Shown in pieces: positions 55,724-64,000 of a DNA stretch of 64,000 nt (its first letter is position 1; each line of letters starts with the position of its first letter). Below the pieces are notes generated by a model. It did not search any database. It was not told where the DNA came from and saw only the letters and a program-made list of their open reading frames with translations. Both the position numbers and the translations under genes were made by a program. This DNA is from Winogradskyella sp. Lineage in GTDB: Bacteria > Bacteroidota > Bacteroidia > Flavobacteriales > Flavobacteriaceae. The DNA is taken from contig NZ_JANQOM010000061.1 in assembly GCF_028289625.1 (NCBI RefSeq), positions 62,001 to 126,000 of the forward strand, in the 5' to 3' direction.

Positions 55724-55759
55724 ATGACCTGTCATCAATTATTATTCATTGATGTGTGG

Positions 55760-55821
55760 CTGAGCGCAGTCGAAGCCTAATTTAAATTATCGATTATAAA
55801 AGACCCTTCGACTGCGCTCAG
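55760..55821. repeat. Palindromic repeat, CTGAGCGCAGTCGAAG type
   Basis: CTGAGCGCAGTCGAAG (55760-55775) and its exact complement (55806-55821) form 16-bp arms around 30 bases. It sits between the transglutaminase-like gene and mfd, 78 bases upstream of the mfd start codon. Confidence 0.85.
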
Positions 55822-55899
55822 GGTGACACGCCCTAAAATTTTCATTTTAAAATTGAAAAAATCATGTACTTTTGCGACTTACTTTAAAGGTGTACCCTA

Positions 55900-58800
55900 G
55901 TGAGCAAGACCCTTATCTCGCAGACCTTTTCACAGACTTTGCAACTGCAAAATCTGCGGAGTGCTATTGCCCAACCCTTCGACTACGCTCAAGGCAAGAC
56001 AGCTACAAAAACACACTTAAGAGGTCTTGTTGGCTCATCATTATCCTTTGTTGTTTCTGAAGTATTTAAAACTGCTGAAAAGCCATTCCTACTAGTTTTT
56101 GACGACAAAGAAGAAGCTGCTTATTATCTTAATGATCTAGAACAGCTCATTAACGATAAGGATGTATTGTTCTATCCAGGCAGTTACAGAAGACCGTATC
56201 AAATAGAAGAAACTAATAATGCCAATGTCCTTTTAAGAGCTGAAGTTTTAAACCGCATTAATTCGCGCAAAAAACCAGCAATTATCGTCACCTACCCTGA
56301 TGCTCTATTTGAAAAAGTTGTTACCAAAAGGGAACTAGAACGAAACACCTTGAAGATTTCGGTCGGTGATGAATTGAGTATCGATTTTGTAAATGAAGTG
56401 CTGTTTGAATATAAATTTAAACGTGTGGATTTTGTTACTGAACCAGGTGAATTTTCCCTAAGAGGTGGTATTATAGATGTCTTTTCTTTTTCGCATGATG
56501 AACCTTATCGTATCGAATTTTTTGGTGACGAAGTGGATAGTATAAGAACATTTGATGTTGAGACGCAACTATCTACCGAACGCATTAAAAAAGTGAGCAT
56601 CATACCAAATGTAGCCAACAAAGCCATAGCCGAAAAACGCGAAAGTTTTCTTAAATACATATCGAACAAAACAGTTGTTTTTGCCAAAAATCCGTCGTTC
56701 ATCTTTTCGAGAATTGATGATTTTTTCACTAAAGCAGAAGAAGCTTTTAAGAATTTGTCATCAGATATAAAGCATGCCGAACCTGAAGCGTTGTTTTGCA
56801 ATTCTGAATTATTGAAGCGTCAATTTTTAGAGTATACTCTAGTGGAGTTTGGATCACATACATTTCATTCGGACGCTGAGGCTCTCGAAGCGTCAAGAGA
56901 ACACATTGATGAGGTCACTTCGAGAGCCTCAGTGACCAGCATAACCTTCAATACCAAACCTCAACCTTCTTTCAACAAACAGTTCAATCTTCTTATTGAA
57001 GATTTGAATGAAAATCATTCTAAAGGTATTATCAATTACATTGCTTGCGTTAGTGAGCAGCAAGCCAAGCGCTTTCATGATATTTTTGATGATGTTGAAG
57101 AGGAGGTTCATTATAAAACAATCGTGCTTTCCCTTTATCAAGGATTTATTGATACTGAACACAACATTGCCGTTTATACAGACCATCAAATCTTTGACCG
57201 TTATCATAAATTTCATCTAAAAAATGGTTATGCAAAGAAACAAGCTATCACCTTAAAAGAATTGACCAATCTCGAAATTGGAGATTATGTTACTCATATT
57301 GATCATGGGATTGGTAAATTTGGAGGACTACAAAAAATAGATGTCGAAGGGAAAAAACAAGAAGCTATAAAGTTAGTTTATGGCGAACGCGATGTACTTT
57401 ATTTAAGTATACACTCCTTACATAAAATCACCAAGTTTAATGGTAAGGATGGCAAACCACCAAAAATTTATAAGCTAGGCAGTAAAGCCTGGAAAACCCT
57501 AAAACAAAAGACCAAGTCTCGTGTTAAGGAAATTGCCTTTAACCTCATTAAACTATACGCAAAGCGAAAACTAAAAAAAGGATTTCAATATGCGCCAGAT
57601 AGTTACATGCAGCACGAACTCGAAGCCTCATTTGTCTACGAGGATACCCCAGATCAAATTTCCTCAACAGAGGATATAAAAGCTGATATGGAAAGTGAGC
57701 GTCCCATGGATCGTTTGGTCTGCGGTGATGTTGGCTTTGGAAAAACCGAAGTGGCTATAAGAGCGGCTTTTAAGGCCGTAGATAACGGTAAGCAAGTGGC
57801 TATTTTAGTCCCAACTACCATTTTGGCCTATCAGCACTATCGTACGTTTAAAAAGCGCCTCAAAGATTTTCCTGTGACTATAGATTATGTGAATCGTTTT
57901 AGAACCGCCAAAGAAAAACGATTAACACTCGAAGGTCTTGAAAAAGGGAGTATCGATATCATTATAGGAACGCATCAATTGGCAAATAAGAATGTAAAGT
58001 TTAAAGATTTAGGTTTACTCATTGTTGATGAGGAACAAAAATTTGGTGTCGCTGTAAAAGAAAAGCTTAAGACCATTAAGGAGAATGTGGATGTGTTGAC
58101 ATTGACGGCAACACCTATTCCAAGAACGCTTCAATTTAGCCTTATGGCAGCAAGGGATTTGTCAGTCATCAACACACCGCCACCAAACCGTTACCCCATT
58201 GAAAGTCGTGTCATTCGACTTAACGAAGCCACCATTCGCGATGCCATAAGCTACGAAATACAACGTGGCGGACAAATCTTTTTTGTTCATAATCGCATTG
58301 AAAACATTAAGGAAGTTGCGGGTATGATTCAGCGTTTGGTACCAGATGCTAAAATAGCTATTGGTCATGGTCAACTCGATGGCAAAAAACTAGAACAGTT
58401 GATGTTAGCCTTTATGAATGGTGAGTTTGATGTCTTAGTAAGCACTACTATTATTGAAAGCGGTTTAGATGTACCGAATGCCAACACTATTTTTATTAAT
58501 AATGCCAATAATTTTGGATTGAGCGATTTACATCAAATGCGAGGACGTGTTGGACGCAGCAATAAAAAAGCCTTTTGTTTTTTTATTACACCAGAGTATT
58601 CTGCTATGACTACAGAAGCCAGAAAACGCATTCAGGCGTTAGAACAATTTACGGAATTGGGAAGTGGTTTTAATATTGCCATGAAAGATCTCGAAATTCG
58701 TGGTGCTGGCGATTTATTGGGTGGTGAACAAAGTGGATTTATTAATGATATTGGATTTGATACTTACCAAAAAATTCTAAACGAAGCCATTGAGGAATTG

Positions 58801-59319
58801 AAGGAATCTGAATTTGCCGATTTGTATCAACATGATGGTAAACCAAAACAGTATGTCAAGGACATTACGATAGATACAGATTTTGAATTATTGTTCCCTG
58901 ATGATTATGTGAATAATATCACCGAGCGATTGAATCTCTATACCAAATTAAACACTATAAAAACCGAAGAGGAACTTCAGAAATTTGAATCTGAAATTAT
59001 TGATCGTTTTGGAGAACTTCCTACTCAGGTTCTTGATTTATTCGATAGCGTCCGATTAAAATGGATTGCCATAAACATGGGACTCGAAAAAATCATTATG
59101 AAACAAGGAAAGTTAATCGGTTACTTTATTCAAGATCAACAAAGCAAGTTCTATCAAAGTGAAGCGTTTACCAAAGTTTTACAATTTGTACAAGCAAATG
59201 CTGGAGTATGCAAAATGAAAGAAAAACAAACTAGAAACGGATTGCGCTTACTCATTACTTTTGAGCCTATTAAATCAACCCGAGAGGCCTTAACGGCACT
59301 TTCTAAAATAGAAAAATAA
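55900..59319 (+). CDS. mfd: Transcription-repair coupling factor Mfd, with two repeat-derived insertions
   Basis: Removes stalled RNA polymerase and recruits UvrA. 1139 aa: UvrB-homology modules at the N-terminus (LVGSSLSFVVSEVF, FFYPGSYRRPYQIEE-type, FSLRGGIIDVFSF), the RNA-polymerase-interacting CarD-like domain (LEIGDYVTHIDHGIGKFGGL), the translocase with Walker A CGDVGFGKTEVAIR and VDEEQKFGV, and the TRCF C-terminal domain. The GTG at 55900 gives the family's usual start (MSKTLISQTF). Two stretches look inserted: PFDYAQGK at 26-33 and residues about 326-344, both encoded by palindromic repeats that keep the frame. Both lie in linker regions, so the enzyme is probably active. Confidence 0.95.
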   Translation: MSKTLISQTFSQTLQLQNLRSAIAQPFDYAQGKTATKTHLRGLVGSSLSFVVSEVFKTAEKPFLLVFDDKEEAAYYLNDLEQLINDKDVLFYPGSYRRPYQIEETNNANVLLRAEVLNRINSRKKPAIIVTYPDALFEKVVTKRELERNTLKISVGDELSIDFVNEVLFEYKFKRVDFVTEPGEFSLRGGIIDVFSFSHDEPYRIEFFGDEVDSIRTFDVETQLSTERIKKVSIIPNVANKAIAEKRESFLKYISNKTVVFAKNPSFIFSRIDDFFTKAEEAFKNLSSDIKHAEPEALFCNSELLKRQFLEYTLVEFGSHTFHSDAEALEASREHIDEVTSRASVTSITFNTKPQPSFNKQFNLLIEDLNENHSKGIINYIACVSEQQAKRFHDIFDDVEEEVHYKTIVLSLYQGFIDTEHNIAVYTDHQIFDRYHKFHLKNGYAKKQAITLKELTNLEIGDYVTHIDHGIGKFGGLQKIDVEGKKQEAIKLVYGERDVLYLSIHSLHKITKFNGKDGKPPKIYKLGSKAWKTLKQKTKSRVKEIAFNLIKLYAKRKLKKGFQYAPDSYMQHELEASFVYEDTPDQISSTEDIKADMESERPMDRLVCGDVGFGKTEVAIRAAFKAVDNGKQVAILVPTTILAYQHYRTFKKRLKDFPVTIDYVNRFRTAKEKRLTLEGLEKGSIDIIIGTHQLANKNVKFKDLGLLIVDEEQKFGVAVKEKLKTIKENVDVLTLTATPIPRTLQFSLMAARDLSVINTPPPNRYPIESRVIRLNEATIRDAISYEIQRGGQIFFVHNRIENIKEVAGMIQRLVPDAKIAIGHGQLDGKKLEQLMLAFMNGEFDVLVSTTIIESGLDVPNANTIFINNANNFGLSDLHQMRGRVGRSNKKAFCFFITPEYSAMTTEARKRIQALEQFTELGSGFNIAMKDLEIRGAGDLLGGEQSGFINDIGFDTYQKILNEAIEELKESEFADLYQHDGKPKQYVKDITIDTDFELLFPDDYVNNITERLNLYTKLNTIKTEEELQKFESEIIDRFGELPTQVLDLFDSVRLKWIAINMGLEKIIMKQGKLIGYFIQDQQSKFYQSEAFTKVLQFVQANAGVCKMKEKQTRNGLRLLITFEPIKSTREALTALSKIEK
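55977..55991. repeat. Half copy of the CTGAG-type repeat inside mfd
   Basis: CTTCGACTACGCTCA, one arm of the CTGAGCGCAGTCGAAG repeat with one base changed, lying in frame in mfd and encoding FDYAQ. No second arm is evident. Confidence 0.65.
56876..56932. repeat. Palindromic repeat inserted in frame in mfd
   Basis: CTGAGGCTCTCGAAG (56876-56890) and its exact complement (56918-56932) with 27 bases between. The arms equal those at 31495-31546. The segment is read through in frame as part of Mfd (residues 326-344). Confidence 0.9.
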
Positions 59320-59324
59320 ATATC

Positions 59325-59367
59325 AGTTCGAGTGTCCCGACTGTGTTCACTGAGCGTAGTCGAAATG
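59325..59367. repeat. Degenerate CTGAG-type repeat after mfd
   Basis: CTGAGCGTAGTCGAAA (59350-59365) matches the arm of the 55760-55821 repeat. The left arm (TTCGAGTGTCCCGACTG) is degenerate. It begins 5 bases after the mfd stop. Confidence 0.65.
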
Positions 59368-59405
59368 TAAATGTTGGGATTTATCGAGAACAAGAATTAT
59401 TATAA

Positions 59406-60269
59406 ATGAGTGATAAGAGCCATTTAAATCATTTACTATGGTTGACTATTGGTACAATTTTCATTAGTACCTCAGGTGCTTTAGGTAAGTATATCAGTAT
59501 GCCAACTCCTGTCATTATATGGTGGAGGTCTTTCTTAGCCGCTATTTTCTTACTACTGTTTTGTTTATACAAAGGCATAGATTTAAAAATTAATAATCGT
59601 AAAGATCGCTGGACCTTCTTTTTGGCTGCTACTTTTATGGGAGCTCATTGGATTACCTATTTCTATGCGCTTAAGCTATCTAATGTGGCTCTGGGTATGT
59701 TGTCTCTTTTTACGTTTCCAGTGATTACGGCCTTACTCGAACCTTTATTCTCTAAAACAAAATTCGACCTTATCCATGTTCTCTTAGGGCTATTAGTACT
59801 TATTGGTATTTATATCCTAGCTCCAGAATTTGACCTAAAAAGCAGTCAATTGCAAGGGATTCTTTTAGGACTACTATCGGCTTTGTGCTATGCCTTACGT
59901 ATATTGATTCTTAAAGGGCAAGTGGTGAAATATAACGGAACAATGCTCATGTTTTATCAGGTGGTTGTGTTAGCTGTTATATTAATTCCTGTATTATTCT
60001 TCATGGATACCTCAAACATAACTACCCAATATCCTTATGTTATTCTTTTGGCTTTACTAACCACAGCCATTGGCCATACGCTATTTGTAAATAGTCTAAA
60101 ATATTTTAAAGCCAGTACCGCTAGTATTATTGGTAGTAGCCAACCGATATTTGGAATTATTATTGCCTATTTTTTCTTGAATGAAATCCCTACAATACAT
60201 ACATTTGTTGGTGGTACATTAATATTATTGACTGTGGTGATTGAAAGTATTCGGTCTAAGTTTAAATAA
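59406..60269 (+). CDS. EamA family (DMT superfamily) transporter
   Basis: 287 aa with ten membrane helices in two five-helix EamA halves: LWLTIGTIFISTSGALGKY begins the first and LLSALCYALRILILKGQ the second. AALLEPLFSK-type and IGSSQPIFGIIIAYFFLNEIP stretches are family landmarks. Exporters of this kind move amino acids or metabolites, with substrate not predictable. It starts after the mfd repeat and 45 bases before the next gene. Confidence 0.9.
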   Translation: MSDKSHLNHLLWLTIGTIFISTSGALGKYISMPTPVIIWWRSFLAAIFLLLFCLYKGIDLKINNRKDRWTFFLAATFMGAHWITYFYALKLSNVALGMLSLFTFPVITALLEPLFSKTKFDLIHVLLGLLVLIGIYILAPEFDLKSSQLQGILLGLLSALCYALRILILKGQVVKYNGTMLMFYQVVVLAVILIPVLFFMDTSNITTQYPYVILLALLTTAIGHTLFVNSLKYFKASTASIIGSSQPIFGIIIAYFFLNEIPTIHTFVGGTLILLTVVIESIRSKFK

Positions 60270-60314
60270 TGGCGCAATTATTGGTGCTATCAGTACGTTA
60301 AAACATAAAAGCAA

Positions 60315-61616
60315 ATGAAAAATCTCATCGTATTTATACTACTATTTCCATCTATTGTTATTGCACAGAGTGTAAAAGGTACATTTTCACCTGCTAAAGA
60401 TTTTTCTTATGCGTTTTTATATCAAGCGACACCAGATGGTGCCAATTATATAAATCGTGGTAAATTGGATAGTGAAGGCCGTTTTGAAATCGCAATAGAT
60501 TCTAGTGCTGCGCCAGGAATTTATAAAATTGTTTATGCCGTTCCACCAGAGGAAAATAATTTTGATTTTATATATGATGGAAAGGAAACTGTTGCTTTTA
60601 ATTTTAGCTACGAAAAAGGAGTTGAATTTTTAGAATCAGAAGAAAATAAACTCTGGAATTCGTATTTACATAGTATGGACATGGTTAACCAAACTATAAG
60701 TAATTATTATACCAAGGGTGGTAAGGATAAAGACGGTTTTAAATCCATATTTAAAGTATTAAAAGATACCCAACTCGCTTACGAAGCGTCAGCCAATGGC
60801 AAATTGGTATCTGCATTTATAAATGCTAATAAGCCTTACATCCCTACTGCATATGAAGACTTAAACACCTATACTGAAAATTTAAAGCAGCATTTTTTTA
60901 GTGAAATTGACTTTAGCAATTATGTACTGCAAAGCTCATCGTTCCTGGTAGACCGAGTCACGGATTATGTCTTTAATATGGTAGCAAACCCAACAGACGA
61001 AACTTACAAAGTACTTGTTGACGAAGTTGTAACTGCTATTGATAATGATAATATAGAGATAAAAGCCTATCTTTTAGAAGTACTATGGCGACGCTTTGTA
61101 AGTACAGAAAATCATGAGGTGGCCAATTATATGACCGACAAATATTTATTGGAGCTGGCTAATAAAACTGGCAATAAAGTTTTAGCAGAGACCATTAGTT
61201 CTTATAAAAACACATCTATCGGTACCAAAGCACCAAATTTTGAAATTGCTACAACTGAAAATACGACGAGTTTACATAATCTCAAAGGTTCAGACCATTA
61301 CCTACTTATCTTTTGGAGCAGTGGTTGTAGTCATTGCCTAAATGAATTACCAAAAGTAAAAGCATTGGTTGCTAATCAACCAAATCTAAAAGTGGTGGCA
61401 TTTGGGTTAGAAGAAGAACCCACAAAATGGGCCCAAGAGATTAAAAAGTATCCAGAATTTACCCATACCATTGGTCTCGGTAAATGGGAAAATCCTATTG
61501 TTACAACCTATGGCATTACAGCGACACCTATGTACTTCTTACTCAATAGCTCAAAGATTATAATGGCCAAGCCTTATGGATTTGAGGATTTAGAGGTAGT
61601 TCTAAAAGATTTATAA
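60315..61616 (+). CDS. TlpA-like thiol-disulfide oxidoreductase with N-terminal DUF4369-like domain
   Basis: 433 aa exported protein (signal peptide NLIVFILLFPSIVIAQ). The N-terminal 110 residues are a DUF4369-like beta domain (VKGTFSPAKDFSYAFLYQ). Residues 305-433 form a thioredoxin-like domain with the redox site FWSSGCSHCLNEL (C338, C341), and the cis-proline stretch TATPMYFLL. It probably reduces or isomerises disulfides in the periplasm or supports cytochrome maturation. Architecture is common in Bacteroidota. Confidence 0.88.
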   Translation: MKNLIVFILLFPSIVIAQSVKGTFSPAKDFSYAFLYQATPDGANYINRGKLDSEGRFEIAIDSSAAPGIYKIVYAVPPEENNFDFIYDGKETVAFNFSYEKGVEFLESEENKLWNSYLHSMDMVNQTISNYYTKGGKDKDGFKSIFKVLKDTQLAYEASANGKLVSAFINANKPYIPTAYEDLNTYTENLKQHFFSEIDFSNYVLQSSSFLVDRVTDYVFNMVANPTDETYKVLVDEVVTAIDNDNIEIKAYLLEVLWRRFVSTENHEVANYMTDKYLLELANKTGNKVLAETISSYKNTSIGTKAPNFEIATTENTTSLHNLKGSDHYLLIFWSSGCSHCLNELPKVKALVANQPNLKVVAFGLEEEPTKWAQEIKKYPEFTHTIGLGKWENPIVTTYGITATPMYFLLNSSKIIMAKPYGFEDLEVVLKDL

Positions 61617-61655
61617 GAAAAACGCCCAGTCAACAAGTATCGACTGAGCGCTTTG
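61612..61655 (-). terminator. Terminator between convergent genes
   Basis: On the minus strand CGCTCAGTC, ten-base loop, GACTGGGCG, then TTTTTCTT. It ends the lipoprotein gene read from the right and may also help stop the TlpA-like gene read from the left. Confidence 0.55.
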
Positions 61656-61684
61656 AAACTAAATAACCAACCAAAAATTTAGTT

Positions 61685-62632
61685 TCATAGGTTTCTTCTA
61701 TTCTCTCGTGGATTATCCACTTTAGGCGTTTTTTGCTTACGCTTTTTAGGTTTGTCTTTCTCTTCCAGAACTTTGCCTTGTGTATCAGAAGTTCTATAAT
61801 AGGCTATGTAGCCTCTCCCTTCAAATTCATAAATCGTGCCTGAAGCCGCATGGAACAGCTCTATCGTTCCGTCATTAATAACGCTCAATTCAAAGAATTC
61901 ATTGTCAAAGAAATCATAATCTAACGTTAAAGTTTTTAGATACATATTCCCAGGTGCGTCACCTACTCCATATACTCCCGTATAATCCCAAAAAATGTTG
62001 TTTGTATTATTGATGTTTACATCTTGGGAGCTTCTAAACGTAGCGTCATTGCCTCCAGATAAAAACTGTAGATAGTTCTCATTATCAAACTCATTTAAGG
62101 CTCCAAAATTACTGGTATATACTTTTTCCCAAGCGTCATACTCCTGTAAGAAATAATGGATGTTGTCATAGAACACAAAGTCATAATCGAAGGTCGATCG
62201 CTGATAACCCTCCAAAAAATAAGAGATGTCATTAAATGGGTTATATAACTCAATCGTATTATTATCTATTTGGTAAATATCAAAACTGTTGAAACCATCA
62301 ATCACATGGTCAACATCCAATATCATATCATAGGCATTATAAGTTCCTATTTGCACACCAAAACCATTACCTTGACTACCAATACCCACTAAGTTGTTAT
62401 TAGCAAATAAACGTCCATTATCAAAAGTCAATGTAAACGCAATTTCCATAAATGGTGTTTCTCCAAACCCTTGAGTAGCATTAATATCAACGTACCATAA
62501 ATCATAGGATTGTAACAACTGATTTAAGGAAATAGCGGGTACGACATCGTTTACAATAATGTCTTCTCTATAACACGATGTCAATAAAGTTGCACTTAGT
62601 ACAAATCCGAAAAGTAATTTTAATGTCTTCAT
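61685..62632 (-). CDS. Beta-rich lipoprotein of unknown function
   Basis: 315 aa with a lipoprotein signal (LLFGFVLSATLLTSC, cysteine at 20). The mature part is rich in aromatic and Asp/Asn residues (YDLWYVDINATQGFGETPF, FVFYDNIHYFLQEYDAW) with repeated strand-like segments and a very basic tail (KPKKRKQKTPK). Homologues carry the label 'nicotinic acid mononucleotide adenylyltransferase', which nothing in this sequence supports: there is no nucleotidyltransferase HxGH motif. Divergent from gpsA. Confidence 0.75.
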   Translation of the reverse strand: MKTLKLLFGFVLSATLLTSCYREDIIVNDVVPAISLNQLLQSYDLWYVDINATQGFGETPFMEIAFTLTFDNGRLFANNNLVGIGSQGNGFGVQIGTYNAYDMILDVDHVIDGFNSFDIYQIDNNTIELYNPFNDISYFLEGYQRSTFDYDFVFYDNIHYFLQEYDAWEKVYTSNFGALNEFDNENYLQFLSGGNDATFRSSQDVNINNTNNIFWDYTGVYGVGDAPGNMYLKTLTLDYDFFDNEFFELSVINDGTIELFHAASGTIYEFEGRGYIAYYRTSDTQGKVLEEKDKPKKRKQKTPKVDNPRENRRNL

Positions 62633-62766
62633 AATTCAACGGTTTTTAGGGTTCTTATTAAGATAAATTCAAAACGTGTGCCAAATTCAAAAACCAAGTG
62701 TTTCTCTAGCCCTACAAAGCATTTATATTTTATGTATTTTTGAAGTATTAAACCGTTACGTATTTC

Positions 62767-63768
62767 ATGAATGACTCCAAAAAGTATGCTGTGTTTGGCG
62801 CAGGAAGTTGGGCAACTGCTATCGTTAAGATGCTTTGTGAAAACTTGGATGAAGTAGGATGGTATATGCGGAGTGTTTATACCAAAGAACATTTACTAAA
62901 AGAGCAGCACAATCCAAGTTATTTAAGTTCGGTAGAATTTCATATTGAACAACTGCGGTTAAGCAACAACATCAACGAAATTGCGGATTGGGCAGACTAC
63001 CTCATTTTTGTAATTCCGTCCGCTTTTATGCAATCGGAGCTCAACAAGTTAACGGTTGATATTAGTGAAAAAGTGATTGTCTCTGCAGTAAAAGGTATTA
63101 TCCCAGAGTCGGGTTTATTGGTTGGAGAACATTTTCATGATATCTACAACATTCCTTTCGAAAATATTGCTGTTATTGCTGGACCTTGTCACGCAGAGGA
63201 AGTGGCTTTAGAGCGTTTATCGTATTTGACGATTTCCTGTGCTGATGCTAAAAAAGCACAAGCTATCGCCGATCATCTATCGAGCTCTTATATTAAAACT
63301 AAAATAAGTGATGATATTATTGGCGTAGAATACGCAGTAATGCTAAAAAACATCTATGCTATTGCGGCCGGTATTGCCCACGGTTTGGGCTATGGAGATA
63401 ATTTTCAGAGTGTGTTAATGAGTAATGCTATTAGAGAGATGAAACGCTTTATTAAAAAAATGCACAAAATGAAGCGAAATATTAATAACTCTGCCTATTT
63501 AGGTGATTTGTTGGTGACTGGCTACTCCATCTTTTCCCGTAATAGAATGTTTGGTAATATGATTGGTAAAGGCTACACGGTTAAATCCGCACAGCTCGAA
63601 ATGAATATGATAGCCGAAGGCTACTATGCTACTAAGAGCGCCAAATTGCTGAATCAGAGAAATGTCAAAAAAACCCAATTGCCTATCATCAATGCAGTCT
63701 ATGCGATTCTTTACGAGAATAAAAGCCCTAAAAAGGTATTCAAAAAATTGACGGAGAAGTTAGATTAA
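62767..63768 (+). CDS. gpsA: NAD(P)-dependent glycerol-3-phosphate dehydrogenase
   Basis: Makes sn-glycerol 3-phosphate for phospholipids from DHAP. 333 aa: the nucleotide loop FGAGSWATAIVKM, VSAVKGIIPES, the AGPCHAEEVALE substrate stretch, the catalytic lysine in AVMLKNIYAIAAGIAHGLGYGDN, and LGDLLVTGYSIFSRNRMFG all match GpsA. Length normal. Confidence 0.95.
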   Translation: MNDSKKYAVFGAGSWATAIVKMLCENLDEVGWYMRSVYTKEHLLKEQHNPSYLSSVEFHIEQLRLSNNINEIADWADYLIFVIPSAFMQSELNKLTVDISEKVIVSAVKGIIPESGLLVGEHFHDIYNIPFENIAVIAGPCHAEEVALERLSYLTISCADAKKAQAIADHLSSSYIKTKISDDIIGVEYAVMLKNIYAIAAGIAHGLGYGDNFQSVLMSNAIREMKRFIKKMHKMKRNINNSAYLGDLLVTGYSIFSRNRMFGNMIGKGYTVKSAQLEMNMIAEGYYATKSAKLLNQRNVKKTQLPIINAVYAILYENKSPKKVFKKLTEKLD

Positions 63769-63796
63769 AAATTAGCCATTAGCTAACAGCCAATAG

Positions 63797-64000
63797 CTAC
63801 TTAACCAAAACCCCTTTCAACTGCATCAAAGGAATAGGTTGTAAAGCCCTATCATTAATCGTGTTTTTTCGAAACAAGTAGGTTTTATCGAACATTTGGT
63901 TGCCCTCAAAAAAAGTGACCTTAAATGAATTATTGAGTGCTAATACTTGCTCTTGTAAATACTCAATCTTAGCGTAACTTCGTGCTGGTAATTTGGCAAT
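63797..64000 (-). CDS. Partial gene, C-terminal 67 residues (window end cuts the 5' part)
   Basis: Open from the window end to TAG at 63797-63799. Reads LPARSYAKIEYLQEQVLA..., then KVTFFEGNQMFDKTYLFRK..., and ends LMQLKGVLVK. The C-terminus looks like a real soluble protein, but I do not recognise the family. It converges on gpsA with 28 bases between the stops. Confidence 0.7.
   Translation of the reverse strand: MAKLPARSYAKIEYLQEQVLALNNSFKVTFFEGNQMFDKTYLFRKNTINDRALQPIPLMQLKGVLVK

Noticed and set aside
61685-62632. Nicotinate mononucleotide adenylyltransferase label for the lipoprotein
   Set aside because: The protein has a lipobox and no HxGH or nucleotidyltransferase motif; the label is a database carry-over and would have made a false link to the NAD cluster.

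Overview
The window is typical chromosome of a Flavobacteriaceae-type bacterium (phylum Bacteroidota). It is AT-rich. It carries a secreted protease with a type IX secretion C-terminal signal, LytTR/LytS-type signalling with a TPR sensor kinase, DUF4199, DUF3109 and DUF4286 proteins, and promoters of the Bacteroidota form TTG-19-TAnnTTTG. The genus cannot be fixed from sequence alone. Most genes are housekeeping or common accessory genes. There are no rRNA genes, CRISPR arrays, intact insertion sequences or prophage genes.

Layout. 1-5.2 kb: phosphate transporter, OmpA lipoprotein, then about 1.3 kb without an intact gene that holds a decayed ribonucleotide reductase small-subunit gene (nrdB) on the minus strand. 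5.2-12.8 kb: LytTR regulator and TPR histidine kinase, DUF3109, MarC, a small FAD protein, S41 protease, dCMP deaminase and HupE. 12.8-17.8 kb: a compact minus-strand run of seven genes that all touch NAD or ADP-ribose chemistry, read in the order NrtR-type Nudix regulator, SPFH protein, divergent NAD kinase, Poa1-like macro domain, KptA (RNA 2'-phosphotransferase), MacroD-type macro domain, DUF4291. This is the best candidate for an under-described system. 17.8-30 kb: TPR protein, aspartic protease, tRNA-Leu(CAA), prs-rplY-pth, T9SS metalloprotease, ribF-HTTM, serS. 29.6-39.6 kb: TPR protein, DUF4286, rsmA, mgtE, a dehydrogenase, a membrane-anchored LuxR-type HTH protein with small genes, and a CarboxypepD_reg-like protein. 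39.6-50.5 kb: two-domain acyltransferase, aspartate kinase, fbp, TerB, ppc, sppA. 50.5-64 kb: AraC regulator, alpha/beta hydrolase, HxlR regulator divergent from quinone-reductase-like and peroxiredoxin-like genes, mfd, EamA, TlpA-like protein, gpsA and a gene cut by the window end.

How the NAD/ADP-ribose genes could fit together (inference): KptA consumes NAD+ to strip a 2'-phosphate from RNA and releases a phosphorylated ADP-ribose; a Poa1-like macro protein could remove the phosphate; a MacroD-type protein could remove ADP-ribose or acyl groups; the Nudix regulator could sense or hydrolyse ADP-ribose and control the genes; the NAD kinase would alter the NAD/NADP balance. The SPFH and DUF4291 parts are unexplained.

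A second theme is short palindromic repeats of the CTGAG...CTCAG type. Most lie at gene ends, but two copies sit in frame inside mfd and one has displaced the apparent start of the DUF4286 gene.
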